DNA from: Phaseolus vulgaris
Taxonomy: Eukaryota; Streptophyta; Magnoliopsida; Fabales; Fabaceae
Direction: 5' to 3'
Length of the DNA stretch: 64,000 nucleotides
Assembly: GCF_000499845.2 (NCBI RefSeq)
Contig: NC_023754.2
Span: forward strand, 23,408,611-23,472,610
Made by a program: the position numbers and the translations under genes. The notes under the pieces were generated by a model. The model was given only the letters and a program-made list of their open reading frames with translations. It was not told where the DNA came from and did not search any database. Positions 35,811-49,500 of this stretch are shown here, in pieces (the stretch's first letter is position 1; the number at the start of each line of letters is the position of its first letter).

Positions 35811-38800
35811 TTGAAACATTCATTTATCTTCGTTTTGTTCTTGATTGATTCATAAGTTTTGCTGATAAAAAAAAGTACCTGAATAATTGATATATAGTTG
35901 CTAGGTTGAGTTCCAATGGATATACGTGCAACTTCATGTACTGGACTCTCATAACACATAACATCCCACTATAAAAACAAAAAGGTAACAAATAAATGAG
36001 TCCATGATGCAAAATTATAAATTGCTAACAAGAAATTAATTATATATTGACAAAAAATAAAAGAGTGGGTTGCTAAGTGTATGAACCTTAGCACGTTTTA
36101 TTGGATCTCTGAAGAAGTCAAAAACATTTTCTGAGGGGAGTGGAAGCCGAAAAGAAGTGGTAGCAATGAATATAATCATGCCATTTGATAGACTTGAGTT
36201 GGTGTATTTCCGAGTAGTGATCCTAATATTAATATTCTCCTCAGCTAAATGTTCTGGAAAGTCTCTCTTAGTTGACACCATGTTTAAAATTCCATAGAAG
36301 TTTTTCACCATTTGATCAGAAAACCTCATCATATTTTTCCTTCCTCCAAGAGTAGTGATCACTAAAAATTCATGACAGATATGGTCTTAATTAGGTATGT
36401 ATATATGTATTAACAGGTTTGGAATAAAGATAGAAATAATTAAGAACCTCCATAGGAGTCGTAATTAGGTATGCATTCAACTCCAACACTTGAAAATCTT
36501 GCACACATTCTTTGAAGTTCCAAAAGCCATCTTTCTGCTCCATATGCAATATTGTTATTAACGATATCTTTGTATAGTTGATGCGTTTCAATCTTCTCAT
36601 CCACTTCCACATGTTCAACCCAAGAAATCTAGGAGAAAGAATATAGTGTTATAGCACAAATTTGTTTAAGTTATAATATAGAAGCATAGTAGGTGATGAC
36701 TTAGTTCACCGCAGCATACTCACCCAGCATAACTCATTTGAAATTTCATGAATCATGCATCCAGAGGGAAACCTCCAATACTTAGGATTGTTGTTCCCGT
36801 TGGTGCAGTCAACCGAAACATCTACTATCACCCATGAATGTGCTTCAATTTGTTCACAATAGCGAAGGAAGCACAATTCTCGAGATGGAACTAAAGGTGA
36901 AAGAACATGCATCTCTTCATTCATCTGCATAAACAACACAAAAAAGAGGTATTCACTCTTGCTTTGTAAAACTGAAATGTAATAGAGAAACTTATCACAC
37001 AAGGTTTATGAGAATACCAACAACAAAACTCCACTTCGATTTGAACCATTTTCAAGTACTTCGATTGTGCGTGCTTTTGTAACAATTGTTGAGAAAAGAT
37101 TTTCCCAATTTTCCTTGTAGGTAAAAAAATCATGGATATGATTATATAAATGGAGACAGACAAATAGAGATTCTAATAAAGCCATAAGTACTAACCGAGT
37201 TCAAAAACATGTCAACTAATTCAGTTGCCTTGATTCTCACAACTCGTGAATCTTTTGAGGATTCTACACGGGCTTGGGAATTCTTGAAGTGATTAATCCT
37301 TGGAAAGAATTGTTCATAGCTTTCAAGATGAAGAACAAATCTTTGATCATTTGAAGATTTGACCCATATGGGCTCATTGGTGCACAAAAGCTTAACTAAT
37401 TCTTCCTTAGCAGCCACTGCAGTTTGTGACATCATTGTTTTTTCCACTTGTGTTATTTTTCTCCCAAGGTTGGACATGGTATCTTCGTCTTGAAACGAAC
37501 CACTCATTGAGCCACCTTGTGATGAAGATCCCCTCATAAGAGTGTAGTCCATGTTTAGGTCTAACATTGGTTTATCCATGTACTTTTCTAGAGCACTAGA
37601 CACCTTCTCATGCTGAAAAAAAAAACATCATAAATAAACATGAATCATATACTGTAGTAATAAAAAAAGTTATTGAAATAAACAATTCATGTAAAAATCA
37701 ATGAAACTAGTCAACAAACCTCTTCTCTAAGACGAGCATTTTCAAGACGAAGTTGTTCCAGAGAACGTTGACGTTTTTCATCGACATTAGATGGACCTCC
37801 ACAAGATGGACAAATTATATTTTTGAATGCCTCTCTTAATAAGAGGTTATCGTTACGTATCCTTTCATTCTCAATACGAAAGATACTGTTATTTGTTCTT
37901 TCAGTTTGAGTCTAGAATCAAACAGATGTAAAATGGTTATTATCACTTAAAAGAATTTTTTTAATAAATATGAAAAGAAAAATAAATAAATAAATAAATA
38001 TATATAGATTACCTTTATTTGAGTTCTCTTATTCTGAAACCAAAACTTTACTTGTTTTGGATCAAGTCCAAGTTCTTCTGCTATTTGACATCTTGTGCTT
38101 TTAGTTGGATGTGGACACTTGCGAAACATTCTTTAATTCCAAAATAAATATCACAGTTAATAGATAGTATTGCAAGGTGATTTGAATCACGAATACCCCT
38201 AAAAAAATTACACAAGCTAGAGAGAGAGAATATACTATATATAGACATAAGACAAGACATCAACAACTATCTAAAATATAATTCATGTTCAAATTAACAA
38301 GAAAGTGAAGTGAAATTTAATAATACTTCTACAATTGAAAATGAGTGTTGAGATGTTTACAACCCAATAATAAATTGCTACAATTGTTAGAAGTAGAAGA
38401 ATAAATAATCTTTTAGTAAATGTATGCGAGAAATGAAAAAATAAAATTTTAAAAAAAATTACAAACGATTATATTTATGTTGTTGTTAAAGTAATATTTT
38501 TATGAAAAATATAGAAAAGGTAGGGATTATAGATCGATAGTTGAAAAAAAAAATTATAACTAAATTATCAGTATTTAATTGGGGTATAAAATGAATTTAT
38601 TAAAGGTAGGGAATATTTTGTTCACAATATTCATATTCAAAAAATGCATTTAAGTGGATACCTTTCAATGAAAGGCTTGTTTGGGACATCCAATTTTTTT
38701 ACAATAAAAAAAAAATTATTTAAGGCTTGGAACATTTTAAGTGTTGATACCATAGCATATAAAAGGATATTTAATTCATATATAGATGGAAAAGATATGC

Positions 38801-39769
38801 AACATAGTGATGGTAATTAAATTTAAAGTTGTAAATATTCATTTATTATTGTAATTTAATTTTGATTAAGAAAACTCATTTTGACCAAATACTTTATAGT
38901 CATTAAGATTTTTCCCAACAACATTAATAACATTAGAATTAATTTTTTTTTTTTTTTTAAAATAAGGTCCAATGAATCAATCAGTTTCGACTCAATTATA
39001 ATCCGTTGAATTAAGTAAAATATGGTAAAGGGATTAACAACCTAATCCAACCCACATAAGTTAGACGTATAAATACAATGTATTCAACTATTTAATCCCT
39101 TTTTTTTCAAAATGTTTCTTAAACCTACTAAATAAAATGGAAATGAATTATATTTCAATTTTTTAAACTCATGCCATGCCCACTCTCATCTTTTACGAGA
39201 TCAAAAACAAAAAAAAAGTCAAAATGATATCAACTCACCTCGTTGTGTTGTGTACCTACTACACAACAAAAAATCTGGAGACAATTACTCCCAAATTAAA
39301 ATTAACAAAAATATGAAAAAGAAACAAAAAAAAAATCATGATCTTAATTAAACCCAAATGTCTCCTGAAAAAAGTTGATCCACAAAGCTTTTTCCTTTAA
39401 AACTACTAAACAAAGCAAAAGCAAGACCAAGCCGGCCACAAAAATTATTGATTTTCATCATGAACATAAACAATTGAAATAGATCAAAACTGCACAAATT
39501 TTAGGTAGATCTTGTGGTGTAGGCTGTAGAATGAGACAAGGTTAACCCTTTTTACATATCTTTCTTAATTCAAAACTTAAAAACAAATAAAATAAAGAAG
39601 TTGTTCATAAGTAAAACTCATCTTACTCTTCAAGCTTAGATGTTCTATCAGCGTTGTGACCATGGTAGGCCTTTTTCCCTTTGTTTGAGATCTTATTGTG
39701 GCTGTAATTGTGATTGTGATTATGGTGATCATCCCCAGATCCACCTGCACCTCCCATGGCAAAATCCAT
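35323..39769 (-). CDS. HD-ZIP IV homeodomain-START transcription factor, copy 2
   Basis: Ten exons on the minus strand: 39769-39627, 38130-38013, 37911-37720, 37612-37196, 37113-37018, 36924-36724, 36628-36448, 36361-36087, 35968-35879 and 35706-35323. They give 698 aa. Every intron falls at the same place and phase as in copy 1, and five exons are equal in length or nearly so. The homeodomain is the most divergent part: [17 protein letters not shown] in exon 1, then [19 protein letters not shown] and [13 protein letters not shown] in exon 2. The zipper-loop-zipper ([18 protein letters not shown]) and START domain ([49 protein letters not shown]) are present. Role by family: an epidermis-related nuclear regulator with a lipid-binding START domain. 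A His/Asn-rich N-terminus ([11 protein letters not shown]) is a local oddity. The relaxed homeodomain start raises the question whether DNA binding is unchanged. Confidence 0.92.
35782..35808. repeat. (AT)n microsatellite in HD-ZIP IV copy 2 intron 9
   Basis: About 13 AT dinucleotides between exons 9 and 10; likely polymorphic in length. Confidence 0.75.
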
Positions 39770-39869
39770 TTGTTTCAATTCACCTGCAAAAGAGACTAAA
39801 CTTCTGAGTTTGGTTCTTCCTAAGCCTTACCCTTTTTTGTGGTGATTCTGTGAATTCTGAAGAAGGGAC

Positions 39870-39875
39870 TTTATA
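39870..39875 (-). promoter_or_regulatory. Possible TATA box of HD-ZIP IV copy 2
   Basis: TATAAA on the minus strand about 100 bp upstream of ATG 39769. Position is plausible; there is no other support. Confidence 0.4.
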
Positions 39876-39969
39876 GATGCCAATTTGCATGACCTCACAC
39901 ACTTTGCATTTCAATAACACAGAAGCAGTAAAATCCGCTGAAGAAAATAATGATGAGATTTTTACCACC

Positions 39970-41039
39970 TTTTTCCTTAGATTAATGGTGAACGTAAATT
40001 AAAGGCTTAACCCCACATAACATATCATCATACAACCTAGTAACAGCTATATGGTGTAGAAAAAAACAAATCAGTACAGAATGATAAAAATTAAAAATGT
40101 ATTATTGAATGAAAAACTCAAAACTGAGAATGTAACGCATGGTGCATTTGTGGCAAGCACATGACAACTCATCTGCATGCAAAAGGGGAGAGAACTGGGA
40201 AAATGTGAAACTAAAAAACAAACTCACTGAAACTGAATTTTGGACGTGGTGAATTGAAACGCTGGTTTGGTTTTGTGGTTTTAGAGAAAAATGGAGGTGG
40301 TGGGGTTGAGTTTGTGCTTGCACTTGTAATGAATAGAATCTTTTAATTTAATGTTATTGGCTTGACGGGAGTTATTGCTCAGAGCCAGTCAAATTGAAAG
40401 TTGTAAGCAATCAATATGTATTGCTTTTGAGGATTTCTTTTATTCATGTATTGCAAAAACTCATTAAATGAACCCTTTATTTATATTGGTTTTATTATAT
40501 GATATTATCTACTCCGAGTAATTGTCTTCACAAACATTAATTGAATTAAATTTATGTTATTTTTATTAAAATAATAAAAAATTGAACTGGAAAGAAAGTA
40601 ATCAATGTGGCTGATAAAATCATTTAATAAGTACTAACAGTTATGTGTATTACAAAGAAATTAAAGGTTATAAGAGTGTGAAACAGTTTTACATTTATTT
40701 AATGATTGCTAGTATGACTTTCAATATATTTATTATATGTTAAATGCTCATTAATGTTTTTAAAGGTGTGTTTGTTGTAGAAAAAAATAATATTGAGAGT
40801 AAATAAAACAAGAAAAATAAAAGAAGAGAAATAAAATTAAAATGGAGATTTTTATAATTAAAAAAAATAGAATAGTGTGAAAGTTAAAGTTTTAAAATTA
40901 TTTCATTTAAAATGACTATTATATCTTTTTTTTGTTAGGTATATTTATTAAAAAAAGTTTGAAAAATGACAAAAACTCAAGCCTGTACTAACCAATCATA
41001 GGAATCATATCATCCATTAATAGTGTTAACTTAGCTTGC
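39970..41039. other. Upstream region of HD-ZIP IV copy 2
   Basis: Intergenic. It may include promoter or a 5' UTR intron, which is common in this family. A minus-strand TAAATGTA (L1-box-like) lies at 40690-40697, about 0.9 kb upstream of the ATG; chance expectation is high. Confidence 0.35.
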
Positions 41040-41495
41040 TTTAAAATTGAATTTTAAGTTTAACTACATCTCATAAACTAATTTATAAGATAAGGTTTGC
41101 ACTAACTTACATACTATGAAATGTTCTTATATTTAGTTGATGTGGAATCTCCAACACGTCCTTTCCACTGAGAGTGACAACTCGTGCGTAAGACTATATA
41201 TTTATGGGTGATCCAACAACAAATGGTTTGATAAGTGCAACAAATTATCGTTAGGATAGGCATAAAATGACTCTAATACCATTGAAGATCCTATATCGAC
41301 TATAGAGATGACTACATTTAATATATAAGTGAGTGCAAACTTTACCTTATAAACTGATTTATAAGGTTAAATTAAGTTTAAAGTTCACTTCTTAATATGG
41401 TATCAAAACCATTTAGAAAATCTACTGAGAGTTTGTTGGACTTATCATATCATATGCTATTGAATCTCTATCGGACCACCCATAAATATTTAGTT
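41040..41495. mobile_element. TRIM-like short-LTR element in head-to-head inverted arrangement
   Basis: 41040-41156 is a minus-strand short LTR (starting TGTTGGAGATTCCACATCAA). 41157-41281 is the minus-strand internal part, running to a primer site TGGTATTAGAGTC. Directly against it, 41282-41397 is a plus-strand LTR (ttgaagatcctatatcgact ... cttcttaata), then a plus-strand primer site TGGTATCAAAACC and internal sequence to about 41495. The same family is found inside the copia element at 29 kb. Confidence 0.65.
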
Positions 41496-41763
41496 ACAAA
41501 TGATTTTAATAAAGTAATTTAGAAATAAGGTAGATTGTATAATTACAATGTATTTTTAAATTATATAATTTATAAAAATATTTTAAATTATATAATTTAA
41601 AATATATTTTTTAATCTAAAATCTATTTCAGATCTGAAAATGTAATATGTATTGTATATTTTAAATTATGTTTTTTATTGTGAAATTCAAAATGTATTTT
41701 TTAGTTTCAAATTATATAATTCATGATAGATTTTTAGAGGATTTTTCTTTCCATATTCTAATA

Positions 41764-43265
41764 ATTTCTAACTGCACCACTATAGTTTTTTAAAATAACC
41801 ATTTTATCCTTAAAAAGGTGTCTTTCTCATTTTCTATCATGTAAATCTTTTGGAGAACCAGTTTTCCAGAATTTATGACACATGAATTTTATAATATAAT
41901 TTCCTGAAGAAAATTCTTAAGATTTTCGTGATAAAATTTCAATAATATAGAAAATGCATTATGAAAAAAGTTTTCCTAAACCAACTTTCCAAAACTCATA
42001 ACATGCTTTTTGGAATGAATTTTCCAAAACAAAGCTTTTGGGAAAAAGTTCTATGATATATGAGATGTATTTTGAAACAAAATTTCTCAAACAAAATTTT
42101 CAGAATATATATAATAATTTTTGAAACGAGTTTTTTTGGAACATCTCTCTGTTCTTTTTTCCTCTCAAAGAAGAGAGTGTTAGGCTCTATTTGCTTCCAT
42201 AGATGTACTGTTCACAAGGAAAGAAATGAGAGGATATTATTGGTTTGGATCCAAGGTTTTGCAAGGAATAGAAGGAGAGGATATACCTGTGAACAGTAAA
42301 TATCCTCTCCCCTCAAAATGAAGAGATGTAGAGGAAAAACCACATCAACATGTGCTATTTACAAATTTACCCTCATTCATTTACAAGAGTTTTTAATATT
42401 AAAAAACAGTATTTTATTTATTTATATAAGATGTGATTTTTTTTTTAATTTTATAGTATATATTTAATATTTAAATAAATTATTTGAAGTTCTCTTTTTA
42501 TTTAATTTGTTGTTGCATTTATATTAATATATTTTTTATAATTATTATATTTATGAGTTTGTAATTTATTTGATAATAGTTTTTTATGAAATTATTTTCT
42601 ATTGTTAATTACGTTATATATTTTTAGTATTTTTTTATTTTTTATTATTATATGGTTTTTAATAAAAAAAAATTATCTTTTATTTATATAAGATCTAATT
42701 TATTTTTTTATTTATTTTCTAATTTTATAATGCATGTTTAATATTTTAAGAAATTATTTGAAGTTTTATTTATTTTTTGAATAATTTTTTTTATTATAAA
42801 TTTTAAATTATATATATTTATATTTAATATTTATTTATTTTCTAATTTTAATTTTTAAATCTACGAAATATGTGAAAGTTGTTTATTTCTAAACAAAAAT
42901 AACTCATTTCATTATTAAAAAAATTTAATACGCATGGATAAATTTGTAAAGTAACATTTAACAATTTAAAAAAATAAAATAAAACTCCCTCACAACCATC
43001 ATATCACTCACAAACCCCCATAAATTTGTCTCACACATCCACTCTAACATACCTCAATCTAAACAACCTCATTTTCTTTCCACTTTCTTCTCACATCCTC
43101 ATATATCCACTCCCTCAAATTCTCACACATCCACTCTTCAATCCAAACACACACTTTAGTGAAGAAGGAAGGCATAGTCCGAGACACAGTGATAACGATT
43201 GTGTGGTACAGTAAAGATGAGTATTTTAGTCTTTTTCTCTCGGTATAAGGGTGCAGTTAGTAATT
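41764..43265. mobile_element. Long inverted-repeat element with a probable nested element
   Basis: AATTTCTAACTGCACC at 41764-41779 is inverted at 43250-43265 (GGGTGCAGTTAGTAATT), with further loose pairing outward. Inside, about 42190-43160 has its own end-like sequence (cactaaagtgtgtgtttgg on the minus strand at the right) that matches the family seen at 33.07 kb. No transposase is present. Confidence 0.4.
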
Positions 43266-43508
43266 TTGGGATGTATGAAATACAAATCATTTTAAATTAT
43301 ACAGTTCAAAATGTTTCTATCTAGAAACAATTGGGACTTCAAGAAAAAAGCAAGGGTGCAAAAAGAAATTTGAACCCAACCCAAGAGATGTAAGAAAGCC
43401 CAAACTAGCCTCTGTCTTCTGAGTGCAATTGTCGTTTCATTATTGCAAGAAACAAAGAAGCACGTTGCTGAAGTAGAACCTCTGGATCTCTCTATCTTTC
43501 TCTCTGCG

Positions 43509-46500
43509 ATGGAGTTTCGCGTTTCCGTTATTTGGAGCGTCTGCCTCATTGTCTCCTTCTTCTCTCCTCAAATCAGGGTTAGTTTCTCTTTCTCTGTAAT
43601 CTCTTCAATCTGGCGAGATCGTACGCACTCGATGGTGGTTTCGATCTAACGATTTTCTCTGTTTTTTATTCGGTTGTTTGTGTTATCGCAGGGCGAGGCT
43701 TCTGGTTCACTCATCTTCGTTGATAGTTCCAGTCATCAATTCCTTCGCGGCAGATCATCAAACCACGAGGTTCAGATTCCTCCTTTGTCTCGTTTATGCA
43801 TTTGATGTTACCTTCCAATTCAACTCGCTGATCGATGCGAACATAAGTCGTTTATTTGAATTCGGTTCTATTGAACTTCGATTTTCAGTTGATTTCGAAA
43901 ATTTAGGTGCGAACAATTTTAAAAAAAAATTAAAATCCATTTTGGAATCTTATGAATAAATCATGTAATACGAGCCTTCGACCTTGTCGTTAGTGTTGGA
44001 AATGTCGGGGTAAGTGACACTTGACGAATGAATACGAACTCTCGTTATATGTGATAACTGAATTGCAACATCTTCTCTTGTTTATATTGTATGAATGAGT
44101 TCAATCTAAATTTTCCCAAATGATATTTATAAGAACACAATTTTAATTGTATTTCTATAACTTATAACTTATATTATAATTTTATCTTCTCATTTGTTAA
44201 TTTTTGTGGAGATTGATTTTTGTTGAATTTAAAGTTGAATTCTCTTCATTTTCATCTTTTCCATATTCCCCTTAGTTTCACGATTGATGTTACTGCATTC
44301 TGTTCAATGCTTAAATCAATAATGATGATCTCACTGGGTGGTACAAATTCCACTTTTGCAGCAGCCTTCATTGTTTCTTCAGGATGTCAGCGCTGCTGTG
44401 CCAGTTTTGCTTGGTTTTGCTCCTCCTTCCACCCTTTCAGCTGCCAGCTCATCCAAGGTCCTTTGAAATCATCAGTGGTGTTCTGTTTTCACCACATTAG
44501 TCATGTTACATCATACTTATATTATAGGTTTGATTGATGTTAATATTATGTCTTTCTGCAGTTGAATGAGGTTCTGAGTCCTAACCCATTCAAGAGGCCT
44601 CGTGCTGTATTTTTGCTGGAAGTGAATGGAATCAATGGTCTCTGGCCTTGGATTAACTATAATAATCAATTTCTATATTATGTTCTCTTTTTCATAGAAA
44701 GATAACTTTAATGAATTATGCGTGCATACAGGTTTTGGGACAATTGCCCACGATAGTCCAACGTTCAGCAATTCATTTTGGGGTAAAAATTCAGATAAAG
44801 TTGACATTCAACTGTCAGGTGAGGCTTTTAAATGTACATTTTGAAAAAGAAAGAGAATATAATGAAATTGGTGGTAGGCATTTAATAATTTTTTGGAAGA
44901 AGCATTTCATTTTCATTTTGTTTTTAATTTATGCAGATGAAAGTGATGTTTTTGTGGTTTCTTTGGACAATCAACTTGAAGACTGGACTGACAAAGAAAT
45001 CAGTGATTTTGTTAGTTTTGATTTATATTATACATGTCTATGAGCTATTTCCATATTATCATGTTATATGTGAAAATGACTTTGTCTTGTTTTCTTAGTC
45101 ATCTTTGATAGGTGGATCGTATGCTCCTGATGCCCTTGTGCCATTAAATGGAGTGCTTTCCGTTCCATTGGCAAAGGGTGCAACAGTGAATTTCCATATG
45201 TCAGAGGTATGATGAAGATTTTAAGGTATATTTTTCTGCTTACATGTGAAGTTGTTAAGACTGACTGGAAGGTTTCCACATATGTGTGTTTGCAGAAGGC
45301 CGTAAGGATGTTTGTTTTAGATCTTATGTCTCTTATGCGTAATGTCCGAAGAGCAATTCAATTGCATGATGATTTATCGCAGAGTACAAAGAGTCCTGCC
45401 GAGCTGTTAACGGGATGCTTCAATGGCCTTAAGGTATGCCATGTTCTTCTTCACTCATTTTCTTGCTCTTTACCTTTTTTCCTTTAAATTTCTGGAATAA
45501 CGGACATGCAATTTGCACTATCCTCACAGAAACTGAGTTAGGGGAACTTATGACAGTTGTGTAGAAATTAACTATATAAAACAGATCTGTATTAGAAACT
45601 CTAGGATTATGTGTAGAAGATAACTGGCAGCAATTAGTTCTGTATTACAAATTATAGGATGGCAGTTATGCGTAACCAATAACTGCTGGCAATTATGTAT
45701 TAGGAGTAAAGTTACATTACTGTCATAAATTCATAGTTTACATAATTTTTTATGTGCAACATTATCTGCTATATAGTTGTCTATCGGCTTTCCATCATTT
45801 TCCGCAATATAACATTAACAATAGAACAATCAGCAAGAGTGTTTACATGGCTGCTTTCTTGGCCAGAGGGGGTATTAAAAAAAATTAAACTGCATTGAAT
45901 TGTGTGATAGTTGAATTAAACTGAAAAAATAGTTTTAAGGAACTAAACTGAATTGAAAAAAAAAATTGAGTAAATTGATCTGAACTGTTTCTAAACTGTG
46001 AACTTTATTTGAAATGTTTCAACTAAAACCCAACTGAACTTGTTTTTTGCTCTAAACTGAAGTGCATTCTAAAATGCTTTTTTTTCAGTTTCAAATCAAC
46101 ACTTTTCTTATTCTTAAACTTCATAACTAAATGAATTGATTTGAATTATGCCCAAACCAGTTCATTACACCTAATAACATGTTTTAGATAAAATACAAAA
46201 GACATTGCAAAGCTACTACTAAATACAAATACTGCAGGCTTTTAAGGTTTCCAAATCTGACTTTTTTTTTCTCTAAAACTCTTCATGTTGTCACTGCACT
46301 TCGGTATATAGCAACAGGTTTAAAAAAGAAGTAATAGCTAAGATAATTCTTCACGAAGTTGAATTGCATTTCTAATATACATAGTCAGTGACTTGAACTT
46401 TTCAAAATAAAAATATTTTGTTTATCTTGTTTCATGTTTTGATGCTGTTTATTTTGTTTTGTTATTTGATATTGTACAACTAAAACACAACAACACTTTC

Positions 46501-49500
46501 ATGTTTGTTTGTTCTTTCATTTTTTATCTGCCATAAAACAATTCAGTTCAGCAGTGCATTAAACTCCTATTTAAATGCTATTTTAGTAGTTCATTATTTA
46601 AAACTAAACTAACAAAGTGGTTTAGTTCAGTTTTTATTAAAAACAGCTTAGATTTTTCAAGCTTAATTTACAACAGATCTTAAAAGTTCAATTCAATCCA
46701 ATTATTTTTGCCCACTCCTACTTCACCACATCCTATCAACTAGTGTTATTGATATCAAATAACGGAAAATATCGAGGACCCCAAAAATCTTTTATGAAAT
46801 TATAATAGAAACCATAACGGGTTATGGTGGAAGCATTGCGGTAAAAAAATTACAATATATACATATAGATAATTTAAAAAAATATAGAAATATAATTGTA
46901 AAGCAAAAAATAATAAAAGAGACTACCATAACTAATAATAATATTATGTCTAGAAATTCAAATAAGAATAACATCGTATAAAACATCACAAATTTCAAGT
47001 TCAAAACTTAAAATAAATAAAAAAACATAAATTAAATGTCTTAAATTTCTAATTATATATGACTCTTTCTTTGATTCCAACATAATTGTCTTCAATATTA
47101 TCCAATGGGGCATATCCCTCCTCCACTTCCCCTTCAGAGAAACTCTTTTCAATGTTAAGTAATTTTTCAAACTCATAATCAAAGCTATCATGCAATTCAT
47201 TTTCAACCCCAATTTGGATCTTCTTTTTGCCCCTTCTTGTTGGGGTTGAAGTTTTACGTGGACCTTTTTTAGAAGCATGGGAAGATCCAATAACATTACC
47301 ACCACTTGATGGTTGCTTTCTTTTATTGGTTGCTTGTCTCCTTGTATAAATTATTGAAGCTTCATAAGAAGTTGCCCAATTGAAAGTGGGATCGTTGTCA
47401 AAAACCAACTCATTTCCCTCCTCTTCATTATCATTATCGTCATCATCATCCACTTGTCCCACTAACCACTCATTACACTCATCAATGTCATTTAGTACAA
47501 CATGGTCTATTTCATCGCTAATATTGTATCTTTGAGCTAGTTGTTGGTTTTACTTTATGTAAAACCAAATCATGCAACCTTTTGTTGTCTATCCTATTCT
47601 TTTTTTAATGGATCTACTTTACTATTAAGTAAAATGTGAATTAATTTCTTTCTACATTCTACAAAAGAGATAATAATGTAATGAGTCATGTCATGAACAA
47701 TAATCATTACTTGCTCAAACACACTCCAATTGTGCACACATCTCAATGAACCATGTCAATCTTAAAATATTGATTGCTAGCTTTTGTGAGTTGGGAGTTA
47801 CGTGCCCATAATTCTTCCACCATTAAGCTATAAAAGTAGAGAAAGTAACATACAATGTAACCGTTATATTTGAATGCAATTTAGAAAGTGTTCAAGTGTC
47901 TCTCACCTGGGGTTATGGTCTTCCTTGATTCTTTGTCAAAGTCGTCACTCGACTTGTAGACTCGTAAGAGTTTACTTTATATAAAAAAAATATTTTAATA
48001 ATATAATTATTCAAAGTAATTAATTGTACAACACTAAAGTAAACTACATTTAGTAGTAAATTCCACAAAGTATCCCAAATATTATTGCAGATATGCACTC
48101 CAACTATAATAGAACTGTAGCCCAACTAAAAAAAAGTCCATATGCACCCCCAACATAAAAAAAGAATTGCAGTGTCTACCCTAATTTTCTAACCCAATGA
48201 CCACCGAAACACAATCGAAAGACAACACTGAGATGATGCAATTGTCGCACGACACGAACGCGACCATCACAAGTCCGAACTAAGACGATGCGACCACCGC
48301 AGGATATGAATAGGACCACCACACGAGACAAACATGACCACGAAAAGGCTACCACGAACAAAAGAGATGAGTTTATTTGATTTTTGGTTTACAAACAACA
48401 TAGTTATGGGTTTAAAGAAAAAACCCTTTGGACTCGTCAACACTGCGACAGACTCACGAGTTCAATTGAGTTCATCGAGTTTACAGTGAGTCCACCGAGT
48501 TTGCTAACGAGTTAACTCCCCTAGGGTGAGTAGGAACGTAAACTCGAACAAGTTAACGAGTCAACTCACGAGTTTGATAACCATGGTTGCAAAATGCTGA
48601 CTCGGATTTTTGAATTATAATAATTATTTTTAAGTTGGGTTGGGCTTCATTTTTTTTTAGATTGGGGCTGAAATAAGATTGGTTATTTTGGAATTAAATT
48701 ATTTTCTTTATTGATTTGATTTTTTTTTTTCAACACAGTAAAATTTTAAGATGTCTGGAAGTGGTTCAAATTTTTGTAATGGTGGTACATTTTCAGTATT
48801 TCCACTACTCCCTAGAAGTAAAAATTCTGCGGAAGATAGATATTGGATGAAAGCATGAAACTAATATTTTGTTGTTGCATGAATTTGTTTATTTCAATAT
48901 TATGGAATTGGTATCATGAATATTTTTTTTATTATTTTTTTATATGAAGTAGACTCTTACTAATTTACTTCCCACGAGTCTAAGTAGACTCTTCAGTCTG
49001 ATAACCTTGATTGGAAATGAAGCTTTTTCTCTCCCAATAGTTTACTAGCCAACACATAATTGCTTCCGTTATCTGTGATAACTTGATCAACATTTTCTTC
49101 TCCAATCTTCTCCACTCTCAAATAGCTTTTTCCCTGTCTTTTTACAACTCTAGAACCATCAATGGACTTGACAAACATTGTTCCTGCAAGGGAGCTCACC
49201 AAAAAGTTAATCAAACATAGTTGTTTTCACTCAGTCCATGCATTTGACATAATAGAATAACCATGTTTGCTCCATTTTAATTTATGATTTTCAACAACTT
49301 TTCAATGTATTCAACCTCCTTGTCGAGAAGTGAAACTCTAATTTCATGATTAGGAGCTGACAAATTAGGTCCATCAGCACTTGTAACATCAATCATATCT
49401 TGAAAACTCTTCAAGCTCACAAGGTTGAATGACAAGTCTGCTTGGTATCCGAATTGTGCAATATATTGATGAACTGATGCCTTTAAATTTTTGTCACATG

